A stretch of DNA of 50,974 nt. It comes from CAVPDE01 sp964580575 (GTDB lineage: Bacteria; Desulfobacterota; DSM-4660; Desulfatiglandales; HGW-15). The notes under the pieces were generated by a model. That model worked only from the letters and a program-made list of their open reading frames with translations, did no database searches and was not told the origin of the DNA. Shown piece after piece: positions 16,063-23,996 of this stretch (within the stretch, counting starts at the first letter, position 1; each line of letters opens with the position of its first letter). Where the stretch lies: contig CAZOLJ010000027.1 in assembly GCA_964580575.1 (NCBI GenBank), forward strand, positions 1 through 50,974, given 5' to 3'. The position numbers and the translations under genes are program-made.

Positions 16063-16665
16063 CTAACCCTTCATCACTTTCTGCGCCGTTTCCTTGCCGA
16101 GATCAAAGGCTTTCAGGTTCGAATCGAGAAAAGCCTTTTTTGTTGATCCTGCAATGATCTTCTTCATCACCTCTTCGGTCACGGGGGTTGCCCCGCTGCC
16201 GATGAGCGCTCCCAGCATAACCATGTTGAGGGAGAGCACATTGCCAGCCTTCTCCGCCAGGTCATTGCCGTTGAGGGTGACCACCTTGCCCACCTTCTTC
16301 GTGACCTTGTCGAGAATTTCGTCCACGGGCGGATACTTGCCCTGGCCCACCGCCACGGTAAAAGGCGGAAGGGGTTGGGCATTCGTGATCACCAGGGTCT
16401 TGTTGTTGCACTTGTTCAGGATCCGCATGGTCTCCAGAGGTTCGAAGCTGATTAGAACGTCCGCTTCGCCGTTGGACACGATGGGGCTGTTGGCCCCGCC
16501 CAGCAGCACCGCGGATTCCACGACGCCTCCTCTCTGAGCCATGCCGTGAATCTCACTGACCACCACAGGGATCCCCATTGAAAGCGCTGCCTGACCCAAC
16601 AGATTCGAGGCAAGGAGATTCCCCTGACCGCCTACTCCGACAAATACGCATCTTTTCGTTTCCAT
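16063..16665 (-). CDS. iorB: Indolepyruvate:ferredoxin oxidoreductase, beta subunit
   Basis: A 200-residue gamma-type 2-oxoacid oxidoreductase subunit. The start CVFVGVGGQGNLLASNLLGQAAL and SEIHGMAQRGGVVESAV are signature segments of IorB; LISFEPLETMRIL and LNMVMLGALIGSGATP complete it. With IorA it oxidatively decarboxylates arylpyruvates (indolepyruvate, phenylpyruvate) to aryl-acetyl-CoA, reducing ferredoxin. It is the last gene of an operon with the acyl-CoA ligase and iorA. Only 13 bases separate it from the iorA stop, and GGAGG lies 7 bases before its ATG. Length is normal. A hairpin follows 38 bases downstream. Confidence 0.93.
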   Translation of the reverse strand: METKRCVFVGVGGQGNLLASNLLGQAALSMGIPVVVSEIHGMAQRGGVVESAVLLGGANSPIVSNGEADVLISFEPLETMRILNKCNNKTLVITNAQPLPPFTVAVGQGKYPPVDEILDKVTKKVGKVVTLNGNDLAEKAGNVLSLNMVMLGALIGSGATPVTEEVMKKIIAGSTKKAFLDSNLKAFDLGKETAQKVMKG

Positions 16666-16678
16666 GGGCGCCTCCTTC

Positions 16679-18529
16679 CTAGTCCTTCACTGGGACGATA
16701 GCGTTTTCAGGGCAGACCTGCGCGCAGACCGAACACCCGATGCACAGGTTCTTGTTGATCCGGACGGCATTGCCTTCCAGGTACATGGCCGGGCAGGCCA
16801 GCTTGCTGATGCAGTCGCGATGGTTCTTGCACTTCTGCTGATTGATCGTGAAAGGTTTCGCCTTCCTGGCCTTGCCGATCCCTTTGGCAAAGAGGGGGCA
16901 GAACTCCTTGGAGACAACCACAGACATGCCGTCATACTCCAGAGACGCCTTGAGCGACTCCATGGTCTTCTTGATGTTGAAAGGCTTGACCACGTGGAGA
17001 TCCTTGACGCCGCAACCGCGCACCACGTCTTCCACGATGACCTGCGGGAGATTGAGACCCATGGGGGCCGTGTCAACGCCCGGATGAATCTGGTGGCCGG
17101 TCATGGCCGTGGTGCCGTTGTCCAGAATGACCAGGGTGAACTTGTGGTTGTTGTGCACCGCGTTGATCAGCCCGGTGATGCCGGAATGGAAGAAAGTGGA
17201 ATCTCCGATAAAGGCCACCACTTTCTGGTCCGTGGCCGTGGCAAAACCGCAGGACGTGCTCACGGACGATCCCATGCAGATCACGAAATCGCCCATCGAT
17301 ATAGGCGGCAGAAGCCCCAGGGTGTAGCACCCGATGTCCGTCGGGGTGACGGCGTCCGCACCGTACACCTCTTTGACGGCGTAGAAGGTCGCCCGGTGAG
17401 GGCAACCGGCGCACAAGGTCGGCGGTCTTCCCGGGAGAGGAGGAACGTCGGAAAGGTCCACCACGGCCGGGGCTTTCTGCTCCAGGCCGAACATGGCGGC
17501 CACAGCTCCCCGCACGAGTCTCGGATCATATTCCCAGAGACGGGACAGGCCGCCGACTCCCTTGCCCTTGATGGGCGTACTGATCCCGTTTTCCTGGGCA
17601 ATGGCCCTGAATTCGTTTTCGTTGATAGGTTCGAGCTCTTCAACCACCAGGACCTTGTCCACGGACTTCAGCCAATTCGCGATCAGTTTCTTGGGCAAGG
17701 GCCAGGAAAAGCCCAGCTTCAAAATGCTCACCTTGTCTTTAATGCCCAGGTCGGCGACGGCGTCCAACACGTAGTCGAAGCTGACGCCGTTGGCCACAAT
17801 GCCCCACTTTCCGTTTCCGATGATCTGGTTGAGCGGCGACTTTTCCGACTTCTCGGAAAGAACGTCATACTTCTGTAGGAGCTCCTTGTGGAGATTCCTG
17901 GAGACCGCCGGTACGCACACGTAATGGAAAGGGTTTTTCTTGAACTGAGTCTTGGTGACCCTGGGCTTCAAAGTTCCCAGCTTCACCGATCCGCGAATGT
18001 GGTTAATCCGGGTCGTTGTTCTCACGATGACCGGAAGCCCCGTTTCCTCGGACAGCTCAAAGGCGGCCACGGTCCAGTCCTTCATCTCCTGAGTGTTGGT
18101 CGGCTCGAACATGGCCAATCCTGACAGACGCGCATAGAACCGGTTGTCCTGCTCGTTCTGGCTCGAGAACAGGGACGGGTCATCCGCGTTGATCACGACC
18201 ATGGCCCCTTTGACCCCCGTGTAGGCGAGAGTCATCAGAGGGTCTGCGGCCACATTGAGCCCCACGTGCTTCATCGTGACCATGGTTTTCAGCCCGCTCA
18301 CCGCAGCTCCGGCTCCCACTTCCATGGCGACCTTCTCATTGGTGGAGTACTCAAAGTAAAGGTCTGTTTCCTTGCTGATCTCAAAGAACTGTTCGGGAAT
18401 TTCAGAAGAGGGAGTTCCGGGATAGCAGGTTGCAAAGGCGACACCCGCTTCCAGGGCCCCGCGCGCAATGGCCTCATTGCCAAGAAGGAGCATCTCCTTT
18501 CCAGGAGCATCTTCAAGTAGCTTGTGCAT
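16679..18529 (-). CDS. iorA: Indolepyruvate:ferredoxin oxidoreductase, alpha subunit
   Basis: A 616-residue thiamine-diphosphate enzyme. The N-terminal pyrimidine-binding domain (GNEAIARGALEAGVAFATCYPGTPSSEIPE) is followed by the linker domain. The TPP domain has LCAGCPHRATFYAV, GDSTFFHSGITGLINAVHN and DNGTTAMTGHQ. At the C-terminus there are two Fe-S motifs: CKNHRDCISKLACP, and the canonical CIGCSVCAQVCP. Electrons go to ferredoxin. AGGGGG precedes the ATG. In anaerobes this enzyme usually oxidises 2-oxoacids from aromatic amino-acid breakdown, and the adjacent ligase can conserve the thioester energy or activate aryl-acids. Cytoplasmic; length normal. Confidence 0.95.
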   Translation of the reverse strand: MHKLLEDAPGKEMLLLGNEAIARGALEAGVAFATCYPGTPSSEIPEQFFEISKETDLYFEYSTNEKVAMEVGAGAAVSGLKTMVTMKHVGLNVAADPLMTLAYTGVKGAMVVINADDPSLFSSQNEQDNRFYARLSGLAMFEPTNTQEMKDWTVAAFELSEETGLPVIVRTTTRINHIRGSVKLGTLKPRVTKTQFKKNPFHYVCVPAVSRNLHKELLQKYDVLSEKSEKSPLNQIIGNGKWGIVANGVSFDYVLDAVADLGIKDKVSILKLGFSWPLPKKLIANWLKSVDKVLVVEELEPINENEFRAIAQENGISTPIKGKGVGGLSRLWEYDPRLVRGAVAAMFGLEQKAPAVVDLSDVPPLPGRPPTLCAGCPHRATFYAVKEVYGADAVTPTDIGCYTLGLLPPISMGDFVICMGSSVSTSCGFATATDQKVVAFIGDSTFFHSGITGLINAVHNNHKFTLVILDNGTTAMTGHQIHPGVDTAPMGLNLPQVIVEDVVRGCGVKDLHVVKPFNIKKTMESLKASLEYDGMSVVVSKEFCPLFAKGIGKARKAKPFTINQQKCKNHRDCISKLACPAMYLEGNAVRINKNLCIGCSVCAQVCPENAIVPVKD

Positions 18530-18585
18530 CTTATCCCCCTATCGGTTTAAAGGTTAATGGAACTTCTTGACCCACTCGACGCGTG

Positions 18586-20157
18586 TTACAGTTTAAAGCT
18601 TTCCGCAAATCCTGCGTATTTCTTTCTCAGTTTGGGTTTCTCGATCTTCCCCGTGGGATTCCTGGGGACATCGTCGAAGATGATCTTCTTCGGCCGCTTG
18701 TACCTCGGCAAGGCTTCACAGTACTCCTCCACATCCTTTTCCGTCATCTGCTTGCCCGGTTTGAGCTTGATGATGGCTGTCACCGCCTCGCCGAGCCGCT
18801 CATCCGGGACCCCGATCACCGCCGCGTCCTGGATGTTGGCGTTCTCGATCAGGAAATCTTCGATTTCCACGGGAAAGATGTTCTCCCCGCCTGTGATGAT
18901 GATGTCCTTCTTCCTGTCCACCAGCCAGATGAACCCGTCCTCATCCACCCGGGCCATGTCGCCGGTCATGAGCCACCCGTCCACCAGGGTCTTCTTGGTC
19001 GCTTCCGGATTCTTGTAGTACTCGCTCATCACCCCAGGGCCACGGACCGCGAGTTCCCCGGGTTCTCCTTTTTTCACATCCCGCAACTGCTCGTCCAAGA
19101 TGCGGTAGTCCCAGTCAAAGCCGGGCTTGCCGATGGATCCGACCTTGTGGCTGTTTTCGATCCCGAGGTGAACGCATCCGGGGCCGGTCGATTCGCTGAG
19201 CCCGTAGTTTGTGTCATACTCCTGCTTCGGGAAAACCTTTTTCCAGTTCTTGATCAGGGCCGGCGGCACGGGCTGGGCGCCGATGTGCATCAACCGCCAC
19301 TGATCAAGCTTGTAGTCCTTCAGTTTGATCTGGCCGTTCTCAATGGCCACCAGGATGTCCTGTGCCCATGGAACGAGCAGAAACATAATGGTCCCCTGCT
19401 CTTCGGAAATGGCCTGAAGAATCCATTCGGGTTTCACGCCCTTCAGAAGAACCCCCTTGGCGCCCACGATGAAGTTCCCGAACCAGTGCATCTTGGCGCC
19501 CGTGTGGTAGAGAGGGGGGATGCAGATGAAATTGTCCTCGTGGGTCTGGTTGTGATGCCGGTTCTCCACGATGCAAGCGTGCTCGAGGTTCCTGTGGGTG
19601 AGGAGAATGGGCTTGGGCTGTCCTGTTGTGCCTGAAGTGAAGTAGAGGGCCGCTTCATCCAGGAGACTGATCGGGGTTTTGGGTTCCGCCGTTGAAGCCC
19701 CCTTCAGAAAATCGTCCCAGTGTTGGGCATAGGGTGGAGTCATCTCTTTGGGGCCGCAGAACATGAAATCCTTCATGCCCTTGAGGTCCTTCTTGATTTT
19801 GTCGACCCGTTCGATGAAATCCTCGCCAAAGAGGAAGGCCCGGGCTTCTGCGATGTCCGCACAGTAGCGGATGTCGTCGGCGGTAAAGCGGAAGTTGATA
19901 GGAACGGCCCAGGCTCCGGTTTTCAAAATTCCAAAATAGGCCGGAAGCCACTCCAGGCCGTTCATCATCAGGTGAATGACCTTGTCCCCTTTTTTGACTC
20001 CCTTTGCCATCAGGGCATTTGCGACCTTGTTCGCCAGGTCGTCGAATTCCTTCCAGGTGATGGCCCGTCTGAGACTTTTTGCAGGTTCTCTTTCGACGAG
20101 GGCCTCTTCTTCGCCATACAGCCTGGCATTTCGCGCCAGTATTTCCGTAATGATCAT
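18586..20157 (-). CDS. AMP-forming acyl-CoA synthetase
   Basis: A 523-residue member of the ANL superfamily. Motifs in order: the P-loop-like YFTSGTTGQPKPILLTH, the aromatic/ATP segment NYGLSEST, the hinge region WLMTGDMARVDEDGFIWLVDR then KKDIIITGGENIFPVEIE, and the A10 lysine in NPTGKIEKPKL. It joins a carboxylic acid to CoA using ATP. Substrate is not predictable; the neighbourhood (same strand, 56 bases upstream of iorA) suggests aryl-acetate or branched acids, possibly run in the ATP-forming direction. GGAGGTG precedes the ATG and a consensus-like promoter lies 45-73 bases upstream. It is the first gene of the three-gene operon. Confidence 0.9.
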   Translation of the reverse strand: MIITEILARNARLYGEEEALVEREPAKSLRRAITWKEFDDLANKVANALMAKGVKKGDKVIHLMMNGLEWLPAYFGILKTGAWAVPINFRFTADDIRYCADIAEARAFLFGEDFIERVDKIKKDLKGMKDFMFCGPKEMTPPYAQHWDDFLKGASTAEPKTPISLLDEAALYFTSGTTGQPKPILLTHRNLEHACIVENRHHNQTHEDNFICIPPLYHTGAKMHWFGNFIVGAKGVLLKGVKPEWILQAISEEQGTIMFLLVPWAQDILVAIENGQIKLKDYKLDQWRLMHIGAQPVPPALIKNWKKVFPKQEYDTNYGLSESTGPGCVHLGIENSHKVGSIGKPGFDWDYRILDEQLRDVKKGEPGELAVRGPGVMSEYYKNPEATKKTLVDGWLMTGDMARVDEDGFIWLVDRKKDIIITGGENIFPVEIEDFLIENANIQDAAVIGVPDERLGEAVTAIIKLKPGKQMTEKDVEEYCEALPRYKRPKKIIFDDVPRNPTGKIEKPKLRKKYAGFAESFKL

Positions 20158-20201
20158 CGTTTCACCTCCCCGCGTAAAAGCTATATTTTAGCTACAACGT
20201 G

Positions 20202-20230
20202 ACCATAGATGATCGGAATTTCCTTGTCAA
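20202..20230 (-). promoter_or_regulatory. Promoter of the ligase-iorA-iorB operon
   Basis: A perfect -35 box TTGACA (20230-20225) and TATGGT (20207-20202) are 17 bases apart on the minus strand, 45 bases before the ATG at 20157. The -10 box matches four of six positions. Downstream, an 18-base A/T-rich palindrome-like stretch (GCTAAAATATAGCT, about 20180-20193) could be an operator. Confidence 0.6.
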
Positions 20231-20342
20231 GCAAAAATCAAAACACCAGCGCGCTGAAAGGGTTGCTGCGAAGCCACAAATATCGACCTAATTTCAAAAG
20301 GTTAGGATAAATGGGAGCAGAAAACCAGAGAGACCGGCTTAG

Positions 20343-20435
20343 CCCCACCCCCACCTCGCCTCCCCCATCGAGGGGAGGAAACTCGCGGGAACAGCTCCAG
20401 GTTACCCCTCCCTTGGCGGGCTGGAGTGGGGAAGC
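20343..20435. repeat. GC-rich nested inverted repeat
   Basis: CCTCCCC/GGGGAGG (20359-20365 with 20372-20378) forms a tight hairpin inside a looser pairing of CCCCACCCCC with the GGAGTGGGG further right. It belongs to the dispersed G/C-run palindromes of this genome and lies between the TPR gene end and the ligase promoter. Confidence 0.5.
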
Positions 20436-20443
20436 CGTTGATG

Positions 20444-21139
20444 TCACGACGAGTAATCGTTGAGGCGGGCCTTGGCCATGGAAAGGAAAGGCGAGTTCTT
20501 GTACTTCTCAATGAATTCCTTGAGCGTCTCTTTCGCCTTGTCCGTCTGCTTGGAAAGGCCGTAAACCCTTGCCAGATTGAGGGTCGCCTGCTCTTTGAAG
20601 GAGGGCTCGGAGCTGGAAAGGATTTTTTGCAGAGCGTCGACGGCCTTTCCGAAATCTCCCTGGCCTTCATAGCTGGCTGCCAGAGCCAGCAATGCCAGGG
20701 ACTGATAAACCGTGTTCTCGGGAACTTCCTTGAGAAAGTCTTGGTAGAGCCGGATGGCTTCCTCGTACTTCTTTTCAAGGAACTTGAGGTGGGCGACTTG
20801 CGGCGGTGCAAGGCGGCTCGCCTTGGAAAGGCCGTGATCGGTGATGACCTTTTTGAAAAGCTCTTCCGTCTTTTTCAGGGCTTCATCATCTGCCTTGACT
20901 TCTTTTATCTTGATGACTTCATAGTACGCGGCGTCATAGGCTTCCTGGCCTTTTCTGTCGGCATAATTCGAGTAGTAATTGACGCCGAGGTAGACCAGCG
21001 CGGCCCCAGCAAGGATGTATCCCGCAACCTTGAAAGGTTTGGCATGCTCTTTAACGTAAAGAATGGCCCTGCCTGAAACCGTCAGGAACTCATCAGGACC
21101 TTTCAACAGTTCTTTGCGGGTCATTTTTTCTTTAACCAT
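20444..21139 (-). CDS. Membrane-anchored TPR protein (YfgM-like)
   Basis: A 231-residue protein. It has a basic cytoplasmic N-terminus, one membrane helix at about residues 38-56 (FKVAGYILAGAALVYLGVNY), then a periplasmic helical part with tetratricopeptide-like repeats (APPQVAHLKFLEKKYEEAIR, LALLALAASYEGQGDFGKAV, ATLNLARVYGLSKQTDKAKE). The layout resembles YfgM/ancillary SecYEG translocon proteins, which help periplasmic folding, but similarity is only architectural. The ATG at 21139 is preceded by a weak GAGGG. An ATG five codons in is also possible. It is monocistronic, divergent from dedA, and the two 5' regions face each other across 148 bases. Confidence 0.65.
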   Translation of the reverse strand: MVKEKMTRKELLKGPDEFLTVSGRAILYVKEHAKPFKVAGYILAGAALVYLGVNYYSNYADRKGQEAYDAAYYEVIKIKEVKADDEALKKTEELFKKVITDHGLSKASRLAPPQVAHLKFLEKKYEEAIRLYQDFLKEVPENTVYQSLALLALAASYEGQGDFGKAVDALQKILSSSEPSFKEQATLNLARVYGLSKQTDKAKETLKEFIEKYKNSPFLSMAKARLNDYSS

Positions 21140-21287
21140 GGTTCACCCATCCCTCGTGCCAGGATTGTTGATTCGTCTAACAGATACTCAAAAGCCCGTC
21201 AATCTCTTTTTTCTTTCAGAATCAAGGGCGATCAAGTATAACTACCCTGCTTTTAAGCATCATCTCTCGTTGAACGAGAACCAAGAG

Positions 21288-21908
21288 ATGTACATCGAAA
21301 AGTTCCTGAACGAACTGCGATCCTTTCCCGACTTCCTGATCTACTTCTTTTTGGGGCTGAGCGCCTTTTTGGAAAACCTGGTGCCGCCCATTCCCGGTGA
21401 CACGATCACGGCTTTCGGGGCTTTCCTGGTAGGCATGGAGAGGCTGAGCTTTGCAGGGGTCTATATTTCCACGACGGTCGGGAGCCTGCTCGGTTTCCTT
21501 TGCCTCTTTTGGGTCGGGGGGTTCCTGGGAAGGCATTTCTTCATTGAGCGGGATTTCCGGTTCCTCCGGGCAAAAGACATTATCAAGGCCGAGGAATGGT
21601 TCAGCCGCTATGGGTATCTCCTGATCCTCTTCAATCGATTCATGCCGGGAATCCGGTCCGCCGTTGCACTGGCTGCAGGGATATCCCGGTTCAGGACCCC
21701 CCCTGTCCTGTTCCTCTCCTTGTTGAGCTGTGCGGCATGGAACCTGATCTGGATTTTCATGGGCCATACACTTGGAACTCACTGGGAAACGGTGGAACAG
21801 AAGATGGGGGATTTTATGGTGCGCTACAATGTGACCATGATCATCCTGGTCGTGTTGGTCGTCCTGTTCTTTGTTTTCAGGAAGAGATTTCGAGGGAAAC
21901 CGGAATGA
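21288..21908 (+). CDS. DedA-family (VTT domain) membrane protein
   Basis: A 206-residue integral inner-membrane protein. The VTT/SNARE-associated core is clear: FLENLVPPIPGDTITAFGAFL near the start, then FLGRHFFIERD, RYGYLLILFNRFMPGIRSAVALAAG with the conserved Arg and Gly residues, and a final helix. DedA proteins act in envelope lipid handling; several members recycle undecaprenyl phosphate or flip phospholipids. The frame is open further upstream, but the ATG at 21288 (MYIEKFLNEL) gives the family N-terminus. The ribosome-binding site (AAGAG) is poor, so the start is less certain than the gene. moaA follows after 70 bases on the same strand. Confidence 0.85.
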   Translation: MYIEKFLNELRSFPDFLIYFFLGLSAFLENLVPPIPGDTITAFGAFLVGMERLSFAGVYISTTVGSLLGFLCLFWVGGFLGRHFFIERDFRFLRAKDIIKAEEWFSRYGYLLILFNRFMPGIRSAVALAAGISRFRTPPVLFLSLLSCAAWNLIWIFMGHTLGTHWETVEQKMGDFMVRYNVTMIILVVLVVLFFVFRKRFRGKPE

Positions 21909-21978
21909 AGCGAACCCCATCGGAATGGGGGATTTGATTTTGGTTTTTGTGGACATATACTGCCGAGAGCAGGGTCTC

Positions 21979-22974
21979 ATGAATATGGAACTCTCCCCCC
22001 AAACGGGAAATAGAACGATCAATTACCTCCGCCTCTCTGTGACGGATCGATGTAACCTGCGTTGCGTGTACTGCATGCCCGAAGAAGGGGTGGACTTTGT
22101 TCCGCACAACCAGATTCTCTCCTACGAAGAGATGCTCCGCCTTGTTGAGCTCACCGTCAAGGCCGGGATTCGCAAGGTGAGGCTGACCGGAGGGGAGCCT
22201 CTGGTCCGCAAGGGCTTTATACCCTTCCTGGAAAAGCTCTCCGCTGTGGAGGACCTGAAAGAGATTTCTTTGACGACCAATGGGGTTCTCCTCAACGAAT
22301 TCGCTTTAGACATCAAGCGCTGCGGCATCTGCCGCATCAATGTGAGCCTGGATTCTCTCGATCCTCAGAAATTCGCGCGCATCACGGGCCGCGATTACCT
22401 TCACCGCGTGCTGGAGGGCATCAAGGAAGCGGAGCGCCTCGGGTTTAATCCCATCAAGATCAACGTGGTGGCCATGAGGGGAATCAATGATGATGAGATT
22501 CTCGATTTCGGCCGCTTGACGCTCACGAAGCCTTACCACGTCCGTTTCATTGAATTCATGCCCATCGGCAAGAACAACAGCTGGACGAGCGACCGGTTTA
22601 TACCCGCCGATGAGATTCTGGCGGCCCTCAGAACCCTAGGCGAGTTGAAGCCCCTGGAGCACAATGCCCTGGATGGACCGGCCCAGCGGTACAGGCTGCA
22701 AGGAGCAAAGGGAGAGATCGGCTTGATCGGAGCGATCAGCAATCACTTCTGCGCTCAGTGTAACCGATTGCGTCTCACCGCCGAAGGCCACCTGAGAGGG
22801 TGCCTCTTCTCGGACAAGGAGATCGACATCAAGACCCCTCTGCGCGAAGGGCGAAACGAGGAGGATCTTCTCGATCTGGTCAAGCTCGCTATCGAAAGAA
22901 AGCCCAAAGACCACGGGCTCCTTCAAAGGGATCCCAAGAAGTGTGTTAGGCCCATGTCGAGCATCGGCGGTTGA
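21979..22974 (+). CDS. moaA: GTP 3',8-cyclase MoaA (molybdenum cofactor biosynthesis)
   Basis: A 331-residue radical-SAM enzyme that converts GTP to 3',8-cyclo-GTP, the first step of molybdopterin synthesis. The N-terminal cluster motif CNLRCVYC (SVTDRCNLRCVYCMPEEG), the SAM-binding LTGGEPLVRKG and SLTTNG, and the C-terminal second cluster motif (FCAQCNRLRLTAEGHLRGC) are all present. The protein ends in the functional Gly-Gly tail (SSIGG). An upstream ATG at 21871 lies inside dedA; the ATG at 21979 after AGAGCAGGG is preferred and gives the usual family start. It implies molybdenum or tungsten enzymes elsewhere in the genome. No other moa gene lies in the window and no Moco riboswitch is visible. 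Confidence 0.95.
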   Translation: MNMELSPQTGNRTINYLRLSVTDRCNLRCVYCMPEEGVDFVPHNQILSYEEMLRLVELTVKAGIRKVRLTGGEPLVRKGFIPFLEKLSAVEDLKEISLTTNGVLLNEFALDIKRCGICRINVSLDSLDPQKFARITGRDYLHRVLEGIKEAERLGFNPIKINVVAMRGINDDEILDFGRLTLTKPYHVRFIEFMPIGKNNSWTSDRFIPADEILAALRTLGELKPLEHNALDGPAQRYRLQGAKGEIGLIGAISNHFCAQCNRLRLTAEGHLRGCLFSDKEIDIKTPLREGRNEEDLLDLVKLAIERKPKDHGLLQRDPKKCVRPMSSIGG

Positions 22975-22984
22975 CACCGCCGGA

Positions 22985-23160
22985 AATTCCAAATTCGAAG
23001 CACGAAGCACGAAATTCACCCGCCTGAGGCGGGCAAGAATCTCAAATTCAAATGACCGAAACAGAATCCGAAAGCCCGCAAGCCGCCGTTTGGAGCATTT
23101 GAATTTCGGTCATTCAGGATTGTTTCGGATTTCGTGCTTCGAATTTCGGATTTGTACGAC
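22985..23160. repeat. Inverted repeat built from 7-nt CGAANNN units
   Basis: The left arm holds CGAAGCA, CGAAGCA, CGAAATT in direct 7-nt register. The right arm, read on the minus strand, holds CGAAATT, CGAAGCA, CGAAATC, CGAAACA, then ATCCTGA, ATGACCG. The inner parts (AATGACCGAAA on the left at about 23051) match the complement of the right arm (TTTCGGTCATT at 23105-23115). It fills the convergent spacer between moaA and the DUF4292 gene. A second member lies at 31185-31257. Confidence 0.7.
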
Positions 23161-23189
23161 GGAAAGCCTCGGAAAGCCACTCTCCTCTG

Positions 23190-23996
23190 CTACTCAGTAC
23201 CGGTCTCCTGTTTATTGACATATTCGGTTTCGAATCCCGGCGGGATCTCCAGCCTGAAGATCTCATCAGGAATTGGCTTGTTGAAGACCATCTTTCCGTT
23301 TTTCAGTGTGAGGTTCCTGGTGCCTTCCAGCTGTTTGACCCTCACTTCCTTGGCATAGAGGATGCCGCCCTCCTGCTGAAAATCCGCATAGCCTATCCCG
23401 ACCTTCCTTTCGGGAAAAGAGAGCTGTCTCGGCAGACCGCTTTCAGGATCGAGCTCCAGGATCTTCACCTCGTCGCCATTCCGGTTCAGGAAGCTGATCT
23501 GGTCACCCTTCCTCGATTCCACCCGGCCATCGCGCTGCAGTTTTGGAAATCCTCGAACCACATCCCAGATCAGGTCCGCATCAAGATCAGCCGGAAAGAA
23601 CTTAGACAAAGCCCCTAAAGTCAAATCGCCCATGTAGAGTTTTCTCTCCCCGTAGGAAAGGGCTTTGAAGGTCTTGCCCACAACCAGAAGGTGCAAAATC
23701 GGCTGACCCCAAGCATGTGTGATCTCCATCCTCAATCTCAGAGGAGTCCTGGTCCCCGCCATGAGAGTGTTCGCCTCCTGATCCCAGTACCAGTCCTTGA
23801 CCATCATTTGTCCGGTGGTGAAAAAGGTGGCTACCGCCTCTTCCTGCGCTTTCAAGAGAGATAAGACCCTCCCCAACTCCTGATCACCCAGAGGTTTCTT
23901 GAAGAGAACCGGGGCACACCCGGACAGGGTAATGAGTCCCATCAGGGCGAGGACGAACAGCATCCTCCGGTTGCGGGGAGAGGAGTTCTCTTTCAT
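23190..23996 (-). CDS. DUF4292-type lipoprotein (LolB/LppX-like fold)
   Basis: A 268-residue lipoprotein. The signal peptide ends in a lipobox (TLSGC, Cys at about residue 27). The body alternates beta strands typical of the LolB/DUF4292 families (TFFTTGQMMVKDWYW, RTPLRLRMEITHAWGQPILH, KTFKALSYGERKLYMG, PIPDEIFRLEIPPGFE at the end). Such concave beta proteins carry lipoproteins or lipids to the outer membrane. Its ATG overlaps the TPR gene stop by four bases (ATGA), so it is the last member of the long minus-strand operon. A role in lipoprotein sorting is plausible but inferred. Confidence 0.7.
   Translation of the reverse strand: MKENSSPRNRRMLFVLALMGLITLSGCAPVLFKKPLGDQELGRVLSLLKAQEEAVATFFTTGQMMVKDWYWDQEANTLMAGTRTPLRLRMEITHAWGQPILHLLVVGKTFKALSYGERKLYMGDLTLGALSKFFPADLDADLIWDVVRGFPKLQRDGRVESRKGDQISFLNRNGDEVKILELDPESGLPRQLSFPERKVGIGYADFQQEGGILYAKEVRVKQLEGTRNLTLKNGKMVFNKPIPDEIFRLEIPPGFETEYVNKQETGTE

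Noticed and set aside
20238..20447. 69-codon frame over the GC-rich palindrome
   Set aside because: Encoded by repeat sequence, with no ribosome-binding site or domain.
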